Positions 44,106 to 54,183 of a stretch of 64,000 bases of DNA are shown here, piece after piece. A program made the position numbers and the translations under genes. The notes beneath the pieces are model-generated. The model was not told where the DNA came from. It worked only from the letters and a program-made list of their open reading frames with translations, and searched no databases. Every line of letters starts with the position of its first letter. The stretch's first letter is position 1. Source of the DNA: an uncultured Pelagibacteraceae bacterium (GTDB lineage Bacteria > Pseudomonadota > Alphaproteobacteria > Pelagibacterales > AG-422-B15); the NCBI GenBank assembly GCA_902613805.1, contig CACMIV010000001.1, positions 596,136 to 660,135 on the forward strand, read 5' to 3'.

Positions 44106-45166
44106 CGAAAAAATTATCAATTTTAGCTTTATTACTTCTTATCTCTTGCGCCCAACCGCAAACACAGCTTCCAGACTACAGCACAGCAATAACTGAAAAA
44201 GAAAGAGATATACAAAACCAAATGTTCGCTGATTCATGGCTTGATACGTATTTACCATTTTCAACTATGGGTACAGATATATTGTTCAGTGCTTCAGATC
44301 TATGTGCTGAGGATGACCGAATATTTGCTTTAGGAATGAATCTTGCGAATGAGTACTCGGCATATGAAACGATCCGTAAAGAAATCAATAAAAGCCTTTC
44401 ATTAGGATCAAAATTAAAAGTCGTGAGTTTAGGTACTAATTCGCCTGCAAGTAAAGCGGGCATCTTAGTTGATGATGAGATTTTAGAAATAGACGGTGAA
44501 AGCTTAATTCAGGGGGAAGATGCATTTAAATCCTATGTTGAAAAGATTGATAAAGACTACCAGAAATTATATGAATTCAAGATTCTTAGAGGTGATGAAT
44601 TTAAAAATATAAAAATCAGAAGTGAACAAAGATGCCGTTTCAACTTTGTCATTGATCTTGATAACAATACTTTTAACGCTTTTGCAAATGGTGAGATTAT
44701 GGTTTTCTCACTAAGGATGGCAAAGTGGCTGATACAAAATGAAACTGGAGCTGCAATTGTTTTCGCTCATGAATTGGCTCATAATGCCAATAAGCATGTT
44801 GCTGATAAAATTCAAAACGCAAACACAGGGGCGTTGCTTGGTTTATTGTTTGGAATATACGTCGGTCTGCCACAAGACATGATGGAAGTAGGTCAAAGTA
44901 TCGGCGCTACAGCTTATTCAATTGAATATGAGAATGAGGCTGATTATCTTAGTATGTATATTTTAGCGCAAGCGGGGTACAACTTAGATAATGCTGTAAA
45001 TTTTTGGAGAAGATTTGCTGTAGAAGTTCCTAATTCAATTTATTCAACTGGAGGAACTCATCCATCAACTGCAGAAAGATATGTCAGAATGGAGTCAACA
45101 ATAAAAGAAATTAAAGATAAAATAAGTAAAGGTGAAAAACTTATACCATCTTATAAAAAGGAATAA
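44102..45166 (+). CDS. M48 metalloprotease lipoprotein with PDZ domain
   Basis: The 354 residues start with a lipoprotein signal (lipobox LISC at 13-16). A PDZ-like domain spans about 85-175 (LKVVSLGTNSPASKAGILVDDEILEIDGES). The peptidase core has HELAHNANKH (HExxH-type, here HELAH) and the third ligand Glu in YENEADYLSMYIL. It is a periplasmic protein-quality protease of the BepA/LoiP type. Coupled to the upstream DMT exporter. Confidence 0.9.
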   Translation: MTKKLSILALLLLISCAQPQTQLPDYSTAITEKERDIQNQMFADSWLDTYLPFSTMGTDILFSASDLCAEDDRIFALGMNLANEYSAYETIRKEINKSLSLGSKLKVVSLGTNSPASKAGILVDDEILEIDGESLIQGEDAFKSYVEKIDKDYQKLYEFKILRGDEFKNIKIRSEQRCRFNFVIDLDNNTFNAFANGEIMVFSLRMAKWLIQNETGAAIVFAHELAHNANKHVADKIQNANTGALLGLLFGIYVGLPQDMMEVGQSIGATAYSIEYENEADYLSMYILAQAGYNLDNAVNFWRRFAVEVPNSIYSTGGTHPSTAERYVRMESTIKEIKDKISKGEKLIPSYKKE

Positions 45167-45168
45167 AA

Positions 45169-45258
45169 ATGAACTTAATTAACGGAGTAATATTTGTAAT
45201 TATAATCTTATTGATCTTTTCTTTTGGTCTAAGCCTCTCTCTTGAGTTTTTATTCTAA
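45169..45258 (+). CDS. Probable 29-aa single-helix membrane protein
   Basis: Reads MNLINGVIFVIIILLIFSFGLSLSLEFLF. An excellent AAAGGA-type ribosome-binding site lies seven bases before the ATG, overlapping the end of the M48 gene, so translation is likely. One transmembrane helix fills most of the peptide. It overlaps the end of the convergent gcrA by 4 bp. The function is unknown. Confidence 0.6.
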   Translation: MNLINGVIFVIIILLIFSFGLSLSLEFLF

Positions 45259-45710
45259 GTAATTCTAAATTTCTTTTTGATTTTCTTTCGTTCTCTTACT
45301 TTGCTTAGTGGTTGATAAGCTTGTTTGTGATGAGCTTGACAGTAGACAAATCCTTCATTCGTATTCCTTCCGCAGAATTTAAAATCTATTTCCTCTGGTT
45401 CTCCCAGAGGCCATCTACATAAACCATCCTTGATGTCTTTAAATGCGGTTGGGTTCATTGGTTCATCAATAATGGGTGAAATATCGATCACTTTTTGACT
45501 TTTAGATAAATTTATTCTTTTTTTTCGGATTATTGATATGCCACCACTTTTACTTTTGGAAGCCATTCTGCCCGAAAGACCTAATCTGTGTGCTTTACCA
45601 ATTACCGCATTTCTTGTGACTTCACCTAACTCCGCTGCAATTCTGCTTGCTGTTAGACCTTCATCCCAAAGCTGTTTTAGCTTCTCAATTCGTTCATATG
45701 TCCAGGGCAT
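45255..45710 (-). CDS. gcrA: Cell-cycle regulator GcrA
   Basis: The 151 residues begin MPWTYERIEKLKQLWDEGLTASRIAAELG with the HTH, then RNAVIGKAHRLGLSGR; the C-terminal half has LCRWPLGEP and FCGRNTNEGFVYCQAHH with paired Cys/His. GcrA is a sigma70-associated activator of genes at CcrM-methylated GANTC sites in Alphaproteobacteria. A strong AGGAG box precedes the start. This marks the lineage as alphaproteobacterial. CcrM itself is not in the window. Confidence 0.95.
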   Translation of the reverse strand: MPWTYERIEKLKQLWDEGLTASRIAAELGEVTRNAVIGKAHRLGLSGRMASKSKSGGISIIRKKRINLSKSQKVIDISPIIDEPMNPTAFKDIKDGLCRWPLGEPEEIDFKFCGRNTNEGFVYCQAHHKQAYQPLSKVRERKKIKKKFRIT

Positions 45711-45898
45711 AATTTCTCCTTAATAGATGGCAAATGTTACCACTACATTTTGATAAAATTCAATATAAATATACTAAATGTTGATATTATTGCTCAATCT
45801 GTGAGTATAAAAATTTATCTATAAATATCAGTTGAATAGAATAATTACTGAAATCTAAATATTAATGACATTTTAAGAAATTTAATTAAACAGTCGCT

Positions 45899-46666
45899 AT
45901 GCAGTACAATCCAATAAGTATTATTACTTTATACAAAAAAGAAGTACAAAGATTTACTAAAATCCCACTCCAGACAATTGTTGCACCTGCAGCTACTAGT
46001 TTGCTTTTTATGGTAATCTTTACTACAGCGATTGGTTCTGTAAGAACTAATTATCCACTTGATAGTTTTAAAAGTTTTCTATTCCCAGGTTTGATAATGA
46101 TGACCATCATTCAAAATGCCTTTATGAATAATTCCTCTTCCATCTTGATGTCCAAAGTGCAGGGCAATATTGTTGATCTCTTGATGCCGCCTCTCAATAA
46201 TATTGAAATAATTTTAGCTTTTACTTTAGCTGGAATTACCAGGGGGATAGTTGTTGCAGTTGCTTGTGCTCTCATGATGTACCCTTTTGCTGATGTTAGT
46301 ATTTATAATATCTATATAATTCTTATTTTTGCTATAATAGCTTCAGCAATCATGTCATTAATTGGAACTATTTCAGGAATATGGGCTGAAAAATGGGACC
46401 ATCTTGGAACGGTAGGCAACTTTGTAATTGTTCCGTTGTCCTTTCTTTCTGGTACATTCTATTCAATAACTGTGTTACCAGGACCCATTCAAACGGCAAG
46501 TTTAATAAATCCATTTTTTTATATGATTGATGGTTTTCGTTATGGCTTCCTAGGTGTAAGTGATTCTTCATACCTTACAGCTATTTTTATATTATTAGTA
46601 ATTTTTATATTTCTTATCGCGATAAATTATATGATGTTAAAATCAGGTTATAAATTGAGACCATAA
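45899..46666 (+). CDS. ABC-2 type transporter permease
   Basis: A 255-residue permease with six membrane segments and the ABC-2 signature in the last third: GNFVIVPLSFLSGTFYSITVLPGPIQTASLINPFFYMIDGFRYGFLG. It resembles the YadH-type permease. The matching ATP-binding subunit is not in the window, so the partner must be encoded elsewhere. One base separates it from argD. Confidence 0.88.
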   Translation: MQYNPISIITLYKKEVQRFTKIPLQTIVAPAATSLLFMVIFTTAIGSVRTNYPLDSFKSFLFPGLIMMTIIQNAFMNNSSSILMSKVQGNIVDLLMPPLNNIEIILAFTLAGITRGIVVAVACALMMYPFADVSIYNIYIILIFAIIASAIMSLIGTISGIWAEKWDHLGTVGNFVIVPLSFLSGTFYSITVLPGPIQTASLINPFFYMIDGFRYGFLGVSDSSYLTAIFILLVIFIFLIAINYMMLKSGYKLRP

Positions 46667-46667
46667 A

Positions 46668-47834
46668 ATGACTAATGTTCTTCCAACATACCCTAGATCA
46701 AACTTAGAATTTACCCATGGAGTTGGTAGCTATTTATATACAAAATCAGGGGAGAAGTTTTTAGATTTTGGTACAGGAATAGCGGTTAATTCCCTAGGTT
46801 ATTCAAACTCCTATCTAAATGATAAGTTAAAAGAACAAATTGATAAATTATGGCATTTATCAAACGTATATCAGATACCAGAACAAGAAAAACTCGCGAA
46901 AAGATTATGCGATAATTCTTTTGCAGACTATGTATTCTTTTGTAATTCAGGTACTGAAGCGATTGAGGCAAGCATTAAGATTGCCAGAAGATATTTTCAT
47001 GACACAGAAAATTCTTCGAATAAAACAGAAATTTTAAGTTTTTCAGGTTCATTTCACGGCAGAACAATAGGAGCACTTGCAGCAGGTGGTCCAGACAAAC
47101 TCAGCTCTTTTAATACTACAGTTAACGATTTTAAATTCCTTGAATTTGGTGATCATCAGCAGCTTCAAAACTCAATAAGTGAAAAAACCGCTGCAGTAAT
47201 TATTGAACCAATACAAGGTGAGGGCGGTGTTAGAGAAGTTCCTAAACAATGCCTTGAGGGATTAAGGAAAATTTGTGATGAAAATAAGTGTCTTCTAATC
47301 TTTGATGAAGTGCAATGTGGTGTGGGCAGAACAGGAAAATTATTTGCTTATGAATGGTCCGGAGTAAGTCCAGATATAATGACTATAGCTAAAGCTATTG
47401 GTAATGGTTTTCCATTAGGTGCGTGCCTTACATCCAAAGAAGTAGGTGGAAAAATGGATTTTGGTTCCCATGGTTCAACTTTCGGAGGTAATCCACTTGC
47501 CTGTACAGTTGGAAATGCTGTTTTGGATATAATGCTAAAAGACAAATTTTTTAGTGAAATTAATGTTGTTGCAAAAAAGCTCTATGAAGGACTTCAAAAC
47601 GTGATTACTGATTTTCCAAGTGTTATTGAAAATATCAGAGGAAGAGGCTTTATTTTAGGGCTAAAGTGTAAAGTTGAAAATGATAAATTTGTTAATCTTG
47701 CAAGAGAAAAATACATTCTAACTGTAAAAGCGTCAGACAATGTAGTAAGACTTTTGCCTCCAATAAATCTGACCTTAACTGAATGCGATGAAGCAATAGA
47801 TAAAATAAGAGCTACTTGCAGCGAGTTAAAATAA
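46668..47834 (+). CDS. argD: Acetylornithine aminotransferase
   Basis: PLP-dependent transaminase of arginine synthesis (also acts as succinyl-diaminopimelate transaminase in many bacteria). The 388 residues show FCNSGTEAIEASIKIAR, the substrate-binding SFHGRTIGALA, IIEPIQGEGGVRE, the PLP-lysine in TIAKAIGNGFPLGA and STFGGNPLAC. Its stop shares a base with the argF start (TAATG). Confidence 0.95.
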   Translation: MTNVLPTYPRSNLEFTHGVGSYLYTKSGEKFLDFGTGIAVNSLGYSNSYLNDKLKEQIDKLWHLSNVYQIPEQEKLAKRLCDNSFADYVFFCNSGTEAIEASIKIARRYFHDTENSSNKTEILSFSGSFHGRTIGALAAGGPDKLSSFNTTVNDFKFLEFGDHQQLQNSISEKTAAVIIEPIQGEGGVREVPKQCLEGLRKICDENKCLLIFDEVQCGVGRTGKLFAYEWSGVSPDIMTIAKAIGNGFPLGACLTSKEVGGKMDFGSHGSTFGGNPLACTVGNAVLDIMLKDKFFSEINVVAKKLYEGLQNVITDFPSVIENIRGRGFILGLKCKVENDKFVNLAREKYILTVKASDNVVRLLPPINLTLTECDEAIDKIRATCSELK

Positions 47835-48742
47835 TGAAAAATTTTATAGATATAAAAGAACTCTCAAAGAGTGAATTAACCAGCTTACTAGATGATGCCT
47901 TGCAAAATAAGAGGTCAAAAACAACAATACAGAATCATCTGAATGGTAAAAACCTAGTATTATTTTTTGAAAAAAAATCTACTAGAACAAGGTTGTCATT
48001 TGATATTGCAATAAAACAATTGGGAGGCTCTACAACAATTTTAAATAAGGAAGATATTCACCTGGGTAATGACAAAGAAAGCGTAAGTGATACTATAAAT
48101 ACTTTTGGACTATATGCTGACGGACTTATTCTTAGGGTCAACGATCATAAAACTATAATGAGTGCTTCTAAGCTGTCTCATTTACCTGTGATAAATGCAC
48201 TATCAAATTTATCACATCCTTGTCAGTGCCTGGCTGGACTGATGACGTTATTAGAGGAGAGGGGCAGTTTAGAAAAATTGAATATTGTTTGGATGGGACC
48301 TATTACAAATGTAGCAAATTCTTGGATTGAGGCTTTTAAAAAAGAATTAGGCTTCTCACTTAATATTTTTTGTCCAGAGGCATGGTTTGAAAAGTATAAA
48401 AAAAAAATGCAGGAATACGACATTTCAACTGATCTCGGTGATATTGTACATCATCATATAAATGATCAAATCCTTGCTCACGCCGATGCCGTGATGACAG
48501 ATACATGGAAATCAATGGGAGAGGATACAAAAAATTTGGATTATGATTTAATTAAAGAATTCAGAGTTACCGAAAAGGTTATGAATATGGCTAAATCGGA
48601 TAGTGTTTTCATGCACTGTCTTCCAGCAAACAGAAATGAGGAAGTTGAAGCAAGTGTTATAGATGGAAATAATTCAAGGGTTTGGCAAGAAGCGAGGAAT
48701 AGACTATTTGTTCAAAAAGAAATTTTAAAAGTAATATTTTGA
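47834..48742 (+). CDS. argF: Ornithine carbamoyltransferase
   Basis: Makes citrulline from ornithine and carbamoyl phosphate. The 302 residues contain the carbamoyl-phosphate site STRTRLSFD, then SHPCQCLAGL and the ornithine-binding HCLPANRNEEV. The start at 47834 is chosen because its ATG overlaps the argD stop (TAATG); a frame from 47816 would overlap argD further. It ends with zero gap to the convergent trkH. Confidence 0.95.
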   Translation: MKNFIDIKELSKSELTSLLDDALQNKRSKTTIQNHLNGKNLVLFFEKKSTRTRLSFDIAIKQLGGSTTILNKEDIHLGNDKESVSDTINTFGLYADGLILRVNDHKTIMSASKLSHLPVINALSNLSHPCQCLAGLMTLLEERGSLEKLNIVWMGPITNVANSWIEAFKKELGFSLNIFCPEAWFEKYKKKMQEYDISTDLGDIVHHHINDQILAHADAVMTDTWKSMGEDTKNLDYDLIKEFRVTEKVMNMAKSDSVFMHCLPANRNEEVEASVIDGNNSRVWQEARNRLFVQKEILKVIF

Positions 48743-50194
48743 TTATTTCTTCCAAAAGGCAGGATGAAAAATAACTAACACAGTTAATATCTCTAATCTC
48801 CCTAATAACATTGAGAATATAAGTATCCACTTAGCAGTATCAGAAACTGCATAAAAAGAATTTTCTGGACCTATTGTGGCTCCAAGTCCTGGCCCAACAT
48901 TGGCAAGAGAAGTCGCAGCTGCTGATAATGAAGTTACAAAGTCAAGCTCAGTCATAGATAAAAGTAGAGTAATAGTTATGAAACTGAGTATGAATATAAA
49001 GAAGAAACTCATGACTGAAGATGTTACTTCGTCCTGAATTTTTCTATGATTATAGTGTGGAACAAATACGCCATGGGGATGTAACAGCTTTTGAATTTGT
49101 ATCTTTAAAGTTTCAAATAATATCTGAAATCTAAAAACCTTGATACCGCAAGTAGTTGAACCAGCACAGCCGCCAACAAACATGCCAAAGAAAAGTAAGT
49201 AAATTGGAAATGGTCCCCACAAATTGTAATTATCGGAAGTATAACCTGTCCCAGTTATAATCGAGACAACATTAAATGTACCATGTCTTAAAGACTGTTC
49301 AAAATTTTTAAAATCAAATATCCATAAGTAAGAAATTACTAATAAAGAACTTACAAAAATTATTATTAAAAAAGTTTTTATTTGGGTATCTCTAAAAAAA
49401 CTTTTGATACCATTACGTGTAACCTCAAGATAAATCAAAATTGGAAGGCTACTTAAAATCATAAATAAAATTGCAATGTATTCCGTTGATCGATTATTAA
49501 AGCTAGCGAAAGAGTCATTCCTTGTTGAAAAACCACCTGTAGCTATCGTTGTCATTGAATGAACTAAAGACTCGAAAAGTCTCATACCGCTTAACCAGTA
49601 AGATATGAAACAAAGAACGGTTAATGATAAGTATATTATGATTACCGCAAAAGATACCTGCGCAGTTCTTGGTAAGATCTTTTCTGTTGTATCTGATGAT
49701 TCTGTTCTGAAGACCTGCATACCTCCGACTTGCAATACAGGAAGTATACTAATAGCCATGACTATTATACCAACCCCCCCGATCCATTGGAGAAGTCCTC
49801 GCCAAAGTAGAATGCCTTCAGGCATAGACTTAATGTCGCTTAGAATTGTTGATCCTGTTGTAGTAATGCCTGACATAGACTCAAAAATTGAGTCTGTAAA
49901 ACTAATATTAAGGTTCGCTAAAAAGAAAGGCAGAGAACCAAAAATACAAATAAAAACCCAGGATAACGTGGTAATTAAAAATGCATCTTGGGTTTGGATT
50001 TTATTTTCTGCAGAATTTCTTGTTGAAATAAAAAAGGTAATACCAAATCCAAGAGTAATTATTGAACTTATTATAAATGATTGCCATGTTTCATTACGAA
50101 AAGCTAGATCTAATATAGCTGGCACGAGCAAAACAAAACTCAAAGCAATCAATAAGAAACCTAATACATTAAGTATTAATTTAAAATTAAGCAT
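48743..50194 (-). CDS. trkH: Trk potassium-uptake membrane protein TrkH
   Basis: A 483-residue inner-membrane channel subunit with four MPM-type repeats; the selectivity-filter-like segments include SGITTTGST and TGTGYTSDNY, and later LSAAATSLANVGPGLG. It needs the peripheral regulatory subunit TrkA, which is not in the window. It converges directly on argF. Confidence 0.93.
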   Translation of the reverse strand: MLNFKLILNVLGFLLIALSFVLLVPAILDLAFRNETWQSFIISSIITLGFGITFFISTRNSAENKIQTQDAFLITTLSWVFICIFGSLPFFLANLNISFTDSIFESMSGITTTGSTILSDIKSMPEGILLWRGLLQWIGGVGIIVMAISILPVLQVGGMQVFRTESSDTTEKILPRTAQVSFAVIIIYLSLTVLCFISYWLSGMRLFESLVHSMTTIATGGFSTRNDSFASFNNRSTEYIAILFMILSSLPILIYLEVTRNGIKSFFRDTQIKTFLIIIFVSSLLVISYLWIFDFKNFEQSLRHGTFNVVSIITGTGYTSDNYNLWGPFPIYLLFFGMFVGGCAGSTTCGIKVFRFQILFETLKIQIQKLLHPHGVFVPHYNHRKIQDEVTSSVMSFFFIFILSFITITLLLSMTELDFVTSLSAAATSLANVGPGLGATIGPENSFYAVSDTAKWILIFSMLLGRLEILTVLVIFHPAFWKK

Positions 50195-50212
50195 GTAGTT
50201 GATAAATATATA

Positions 50213-50818
50213 TTAGCTTTTTTTAAGTATGGGACCTTGATTTAGCATACTATAGAATTCTCTACGTGTAGAGGCATCTGTTCTAAATTTTCCTAGAAGT
50301 TTACTGGTGACCATTGATATGCCTGGCATATGCACTCCTCTAGTGGTCATACACTCATGTTGTGCTTCAACCACAACTGCAACTCCTTTAGGCTTCAAAC
50401 AATCCTGTATACATGTTGCGATCTCAGAAGTTAGCTTTTCTTGAACCTGCATTCGCTTAGCAAATATATTGGTAATTCTTGCTAATTTACTGATGCCAAC
50501 AACTCTTTTGTTAGGAAGATATGCAACGTGAGCATTTCCAATAAATGGCGCAATATGATGTTCACAATGTGATTCAATTCTAATGTCTTTTAACATTATG
50601 ACTTCATCGTAACCACCTGTCTCTGAAAATGTTCTTTTTAAAATTTCTTTTGGATCTTCATCATATCCAGAAAACCAGTCCTTGTATGCCTTGGCTACTC
50701 TTTTCGGCGTATCAAGTAAACCTTCGCGTGTTACATCGTCCCCAGCCCACTTAATTAATGTACGAACCGCTTCTTCTGCTTCACTTTGAGTAGGTTTTCT
50801 TAGTTTATTTTTTTTCAT
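50213..50818 (-). CDS. folE: GTP cyclohydrolase I
   Basis: First step of tetrahydrofolate (pterin) synthesis. The 201 residues hold the zinc and catalytic residues in [13 protein letters not shown] and [13 protein letters not shown], with the GTP-binding SKLARIT region. Normal length for the family; N-terminal Lys-rich start [11 protein letters not shown]. It lies 18 bp upstream of trkH on the minus strand, the two possibly co-transcribed. Confidence 0.96.
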   Translation of the reverse strand: MKKNKLRKPTQSEAEEAVRTLIKWAGDDVTREGLLDTPKRVAKAYKDWFSGYDEDPKEILKRTFSETGGYDEVIMLKDIRIESHCEHHIAPFIGNAHVAYLPNKRVVGISKLARITNIFAKRMQVQEKLTSEIATCIQDCLKPKGVAVVVEAQHECMTTRGVHMPGISMVTSKLLGKFRTDASTRREFYSMLNQGPILKKS

Positions 50819-50969
50819 AATCAGCTAGGAGTACTATATTAAAATTAATAAAATTTATAGGTTTATTATTATCTCTATAAGCCCAAATAGTTCTTTTTTA
50901 GTTTACTTCAATTAAAAAAATTGTTTGTTTTTCACCGAATTACCGCTTATTTATGTTATTGTCACTTAT

Positions 50970-52526
50970 ATGACAATAGTAAATGAAAATTCAAAAGCAT
51001 GGCCATTTATAGAAGCTAGAAAGATAGTCGAGAGAGCTAACCTCAAAGATCATTCAAAAATCAAGCTTCAGACTGGTTATGGACCAAGTGGACTTCCCCA
51101 CATAGGTACTTTCGGAGAAGTCGCAAGGACCACCATGGTGCTAAATGCTATAAAAGCGGTATCTGACTATGAAGTTGAATTGATTGCTTTTTCTGATGAT
51201 ATGGATGGATTAAGAAAAGTTCCTGATAATGTTCCTAATCAGGAAATTTTGGAAAAAAATTTACACAAACCTTTAACCTCGATTCCAGATCCTTTTGAAA
51301 CATCAAAGAGTTTTGGAAACCATAACAATGAGATGTTGCAAGCATTTCTTGATAAGTTTGGGTTCAAATATTCTTTTAAGAGCGCGACAGAGCTTTATAA
51401 GTCAGGATTCTTCAATGACCAATTAATTAAAGTTTTAAATTCTTATGATGAGATTAAAAAAATAATATTACCAACATTAGGAGAGGAAAGAAAAAAAACT
51501 TACAGTCCATTTTTACCAATTTGCCCAGAAACAGGACACGTACTCGAAGTTGAAATTATTTCAATCAATACTGAAAAAAATACGGTTGTGTATCTCCAGA
51601 ATAATAAGGAAATTGAACAGTCTATTTTAGATGGTAATTGCAAATTACAATGGAAAGTGGACTGGGCAATGAGGTGGTGTGCTTTAGATATTGATTATGA
51701 AATGTATGGTAAAGACTTGATACCAACTTTTCAACTTTCATCCAAAGTATGCCGTGCTTTAGGGCATCAACCTCCCGAAAATTATTTCTATGAATTGTTT
51801 CTTGATCAGAATGGTGAAAAGATTTCAAAATCAAAGGGAAATGGTTTGAGTATTGAAGAATGGCTGTCTTATGCCCCTAAGGAAACATTAAGCTACTTTA
51901 TGTACCAAAATCCAAGAAGAGCAAAAAAATTATTTCTTGATGTGATCCCCAAATCAGTTGATGAATTTTTGAGTCATTTAAATAAATTTAATGACCAAAA
52001 TGATGAGGAAAAAATTGAAAATCCAGTTTGGCATATCATGAATAGTCAGAATCACATTGGATCAATACCTATCTCTTTCAATTTAATATTAAATTTAGTT
52101 TCAGCTAGTGGAAAGAGTGATCCAGATTTCATTCTAGATTTTATTAAAAAATATGATGATTCAGTTATCAATTCTGATCATAATTTTATGTTAGAACTTA
52201 TAACTGGAGCAATATCATTTGAAAAGAATGTTAATGCCGACAAAATTCAGTTTAAAGTACCCAGTGAAGAAGAAAAAAGTATTTTTTTAGATTTAATTAA
52301 TCGAATTGAGCTTTTGCCAGATAATGTTGATGCTGAGACCATACAGACTGAAATTTATCAAATTGGTAAAGATTATAAGTTTGATAATTTAAGAGACTGG
52401 TTCAAACTTATTTATCAGGTTCTTTTTGGCAAAAGTGATGGACCAAGATTTGGCACTTTTATTGCTATCTACGGCATAAAAGAAACAATACAACTTATTA
52501 GAGAAAGAATAAAAGTGAGCAAGTGA
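50970..52526 (+). CDS. lysS: Lysine--tRNA ligase, class I
   Basis: Charges tRNA-Lys. The 518 residues are of the class I, archaeal-type fold: PSGLPHIGTFGE (HIGH-like) and EKISKSKGNGLS (KMSKS-like), with an alpha-helix-cage C-terminus. Many alphaproteobacteria use this class instead of the class II enzyme of E. coli. The ATG at 50970 is chosen over 50925, whose extension is hydrophobic and non-conserved. It overlaps the pyrD start by one base. Confidence 0.95.
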   Translation: MTIVNENSKAWPFIEARKIVERANLKDHSKIKLQTGYGPSGLPHIGTFGEVARTTMVLNAIKAVSDYEVELIAFSDDMDGLRKVPDNVPNQEILEKNLHKPLTSIPDPFETSKSFGNHNNEMLQAFLDKFGFKYSFKSATELYKSGFFNDQLIKVLNSYDEIKKIILPTLGEERKKTYSPFLPICPETGHVLEVEIISINTEKNTVVYLQNNKEIEQSILDGNCKLQWKVDWAMRWCALDIDYEMYGKDLIPTFQLSSKVCRALGHQPPENYFYELFLDQNGEKISKSKGNGLSIEEWLSYAPKETLSYFMYQNPRRAKKLFLDVIPKSVDEFLSHLNKFNDQNDEEKIENPVWHIMNSQNHIGSIPISFNLILNLVSASGKSDPDFILDFIKKYDDSVINSDHNFMLELITGAISFEKNVNADKIQFKVPSEEEKSIFLDLINRIELLPDNVDAETIQTEIYQIGKDYKFDNLRDWFKLIYQVLFGKSDGPRFGTFIAIYGIKETIQLIRERIKVSK

Positions 52527-53566
52527 TGAGTTTGTTAACCGGTATGCTTCAGCTTTTGCCACCAGAGACTGCCCATAACGTCACAATAAAATTAACAAAA
52601 TATGGAAGTCCATTACTAAGTAAAGGTTTTCAAGATCAAAGTTTGCATACTAATGTTAAAGGCCTAAGCTTCAGTAACCCACTGGGAATTGCTGCTGGCT
52701 TTGATAAAAACGCTGAATTAATAGACCCTCTATTAAAGATTGGATTTGGATTTGTGGAATGTGGAACTGTTACACCGAAGCCACAATATGGAAACGCAAA
52801 GCCAAGAATTTTTAGATTAAAAAAGGACAATGCCATAATTAATAAATTGGGTTTTAATAACAAGGGAGAAAAGAGGTTTGTAAAGAATCTTATGTCTGCA
52901 AAAAGAACAGGTGTTGTGGGATCAAATATTGGACCAAATAAAGATACTAAAAATTTTATTGATGATTATCTAAAAATTTACAAAAAGATTTCAGTCTCTT
53001 GTGATTACGTAACCATTAATGTTTCATCTCCAAATACTGAAACCTTACGGGAATTGCAAAAAAAAGAATATCTTGAAGTACTTTTAAGAGATATTTCTCA
53101 AATTAGGAATGAGGCAACCAATAGAAAGCCAATCATGCTAAAAATTGATCCAGATAATACAAATGATCACTACAGCATGATTCTTAATCTTGTTAATAAA
53201 TATAATATCGATGGAATTATTGCTACAAATACCTCACTTTCAAGACCAGAAATTTTACGAGATTTCAATAAGAAAAGAGACGGTGGATTATCTGGCACTC
53301 CGATAAAAGATTTATCAGACAAAGTTTTAAAATTTTTATATCAAGAGACAAATCAAGAATTAATTTTAATTGGTGTAGGCGGAGTTGGCTGTGCATCAGA
53401 CGTATATAATAAAATCAAACTAGGTGCATCATTAGTACAAATGTATACTTCACTCACTTATGGTGGCCCTCAACTAATAAATAAGATTTTGATTGATCTT
53501 GTTAAACTTATCAAAGATGATGGGTTTGCAAATATTTCAGAAGCTGTCGGTGTTAATAATAAATGA
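52526..53566 (+). CDS. pyrD: Dihydroorotate dehydrogenase (quinone)
   Basis: Class 2 membrane-associated flavoprotein of pyrimidine synthesis that passes electrons to quinone. The 346 residues begin with the N-terminal amphipathic helices (MSLLTGMLQLLPPETAHNV). The catalytic Ser is in NVSSPNTETLRELQ, and FMN-binding segments PLGIAAGFDKNAE and IGVGGVGCASDVY are present. TGATG joins it to lysS (1-base overlap; a GTG one codon earlier exists). Confidence 0.95.
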   Translation: MSLLTGMLQLLPPETAHNVTIKLTKYGSPLLSKGFQDQSLHTNVKGLSFSNPLGIAAGFDKNAELIDPLLKIGFGFVECGTVTPKPQYGNAKPRIFRLKKDNAIINKLGFNNKGEKRFVKNLMSAKRTGVVGSNIGPNKDTKNFIDDYLKIYKKISVSCDYVTINVSSPNTETLRELQKKEYLEVLLRDISQIRNEATNRKPIMLKIDPDNTNDHYSMILNLVNKYNIDGIIATNTSLSRPEILRDFNKKRDGGLSGTPIKDLSDKVLKFLYQETNQELILIGVGGVGCASDVYNKIKLGASLVQMYTSLTYGGPQLINKILIDLVKLIKDDGFANISEAVGVNNK

Positions 53567-54177
53567 ATAAAACCATTGATCTTCCTTTTAATAAAAGAAA
53601 AAGGCAGCTTAACAAACAACAAAATCGCGACTCCATAATTTTAGCTTCAAGAAAAGTTTTTACTGAAAAGGGCCTTGATAGTTCTAATGTAAGAGAGATT
53701 GTATCTGAGGCTGGTTTAGGTTCTGGGACATTCTATAATTACTTTGATGATAAAGTTGAAGTTTTTTTAGTTATTGTAAATAGGCTTATTAACGAATTTA
53801 GTAATTTTATCATTCCTGAAATTAATAAAGCTAAAACCTTTGACGAGTTAGTAAGTATTGCCTTTAGTAGCTGGTTTAACTGGATATCGAATGATGCAGA
53901 AAATTATATTTTTTTCAAAAATAATAAAAAATATATATTAGATCTTAAATGGTTGGGACAAAATTCGAAAGAATACCAAAACTTTAATAAAAAACTGCTT
54001 GAAGTAACAGTAAACATGTCAAAAATTGTTAGATTTCCTCAAAATGATATTTCACTTATGGTAACATCTGTCATTGCTGTTAGCGTTAATCTTGGCGATC
54101 AATTATTGGAAAGAAACGATTTGGAGCCGTCCGAGGTAAGCTTATTCGCAACTAAATTATTTTTAAAAGGACTATAG
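53563..54177 (+). CDS. TetR-family transcriptional regulator
   Basis: The 204 residues have a basic N-terminus then a TetR HTH: ASRKVFTEKGLDSSNVREIVSEAGLGSGTFYNYFDDKVEVF. The helical C-terminal ligand domain is unlike named members. It overlaps pyrD by 4 bp and precedes an SDR gene by 6 bp, so it probably regulates that SDR or the convergent one. No obvious operator palindrome was found in the short gaps. Confidence 0.88.
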   Translation: MNKTIDLPFNKRKRQLNKQQNRDSIILASRKVFTEKGLDSSNVREIVSEAGLGSGTFYNYFDDKVEVFLVIVNRLINEFSNFIIPEINKAKTFDELVSIAFSSWFNWISNDAENYIFFKNNKKYILDLKWLGQNSKEYQNFNKKLLEVTVNMSKIVRFPQNDISLMVTSVIAVSVNLGDQLLERNDLEPSEVSLFATKLFLKGL

Positions 54178-54183
54178 CTTAAG

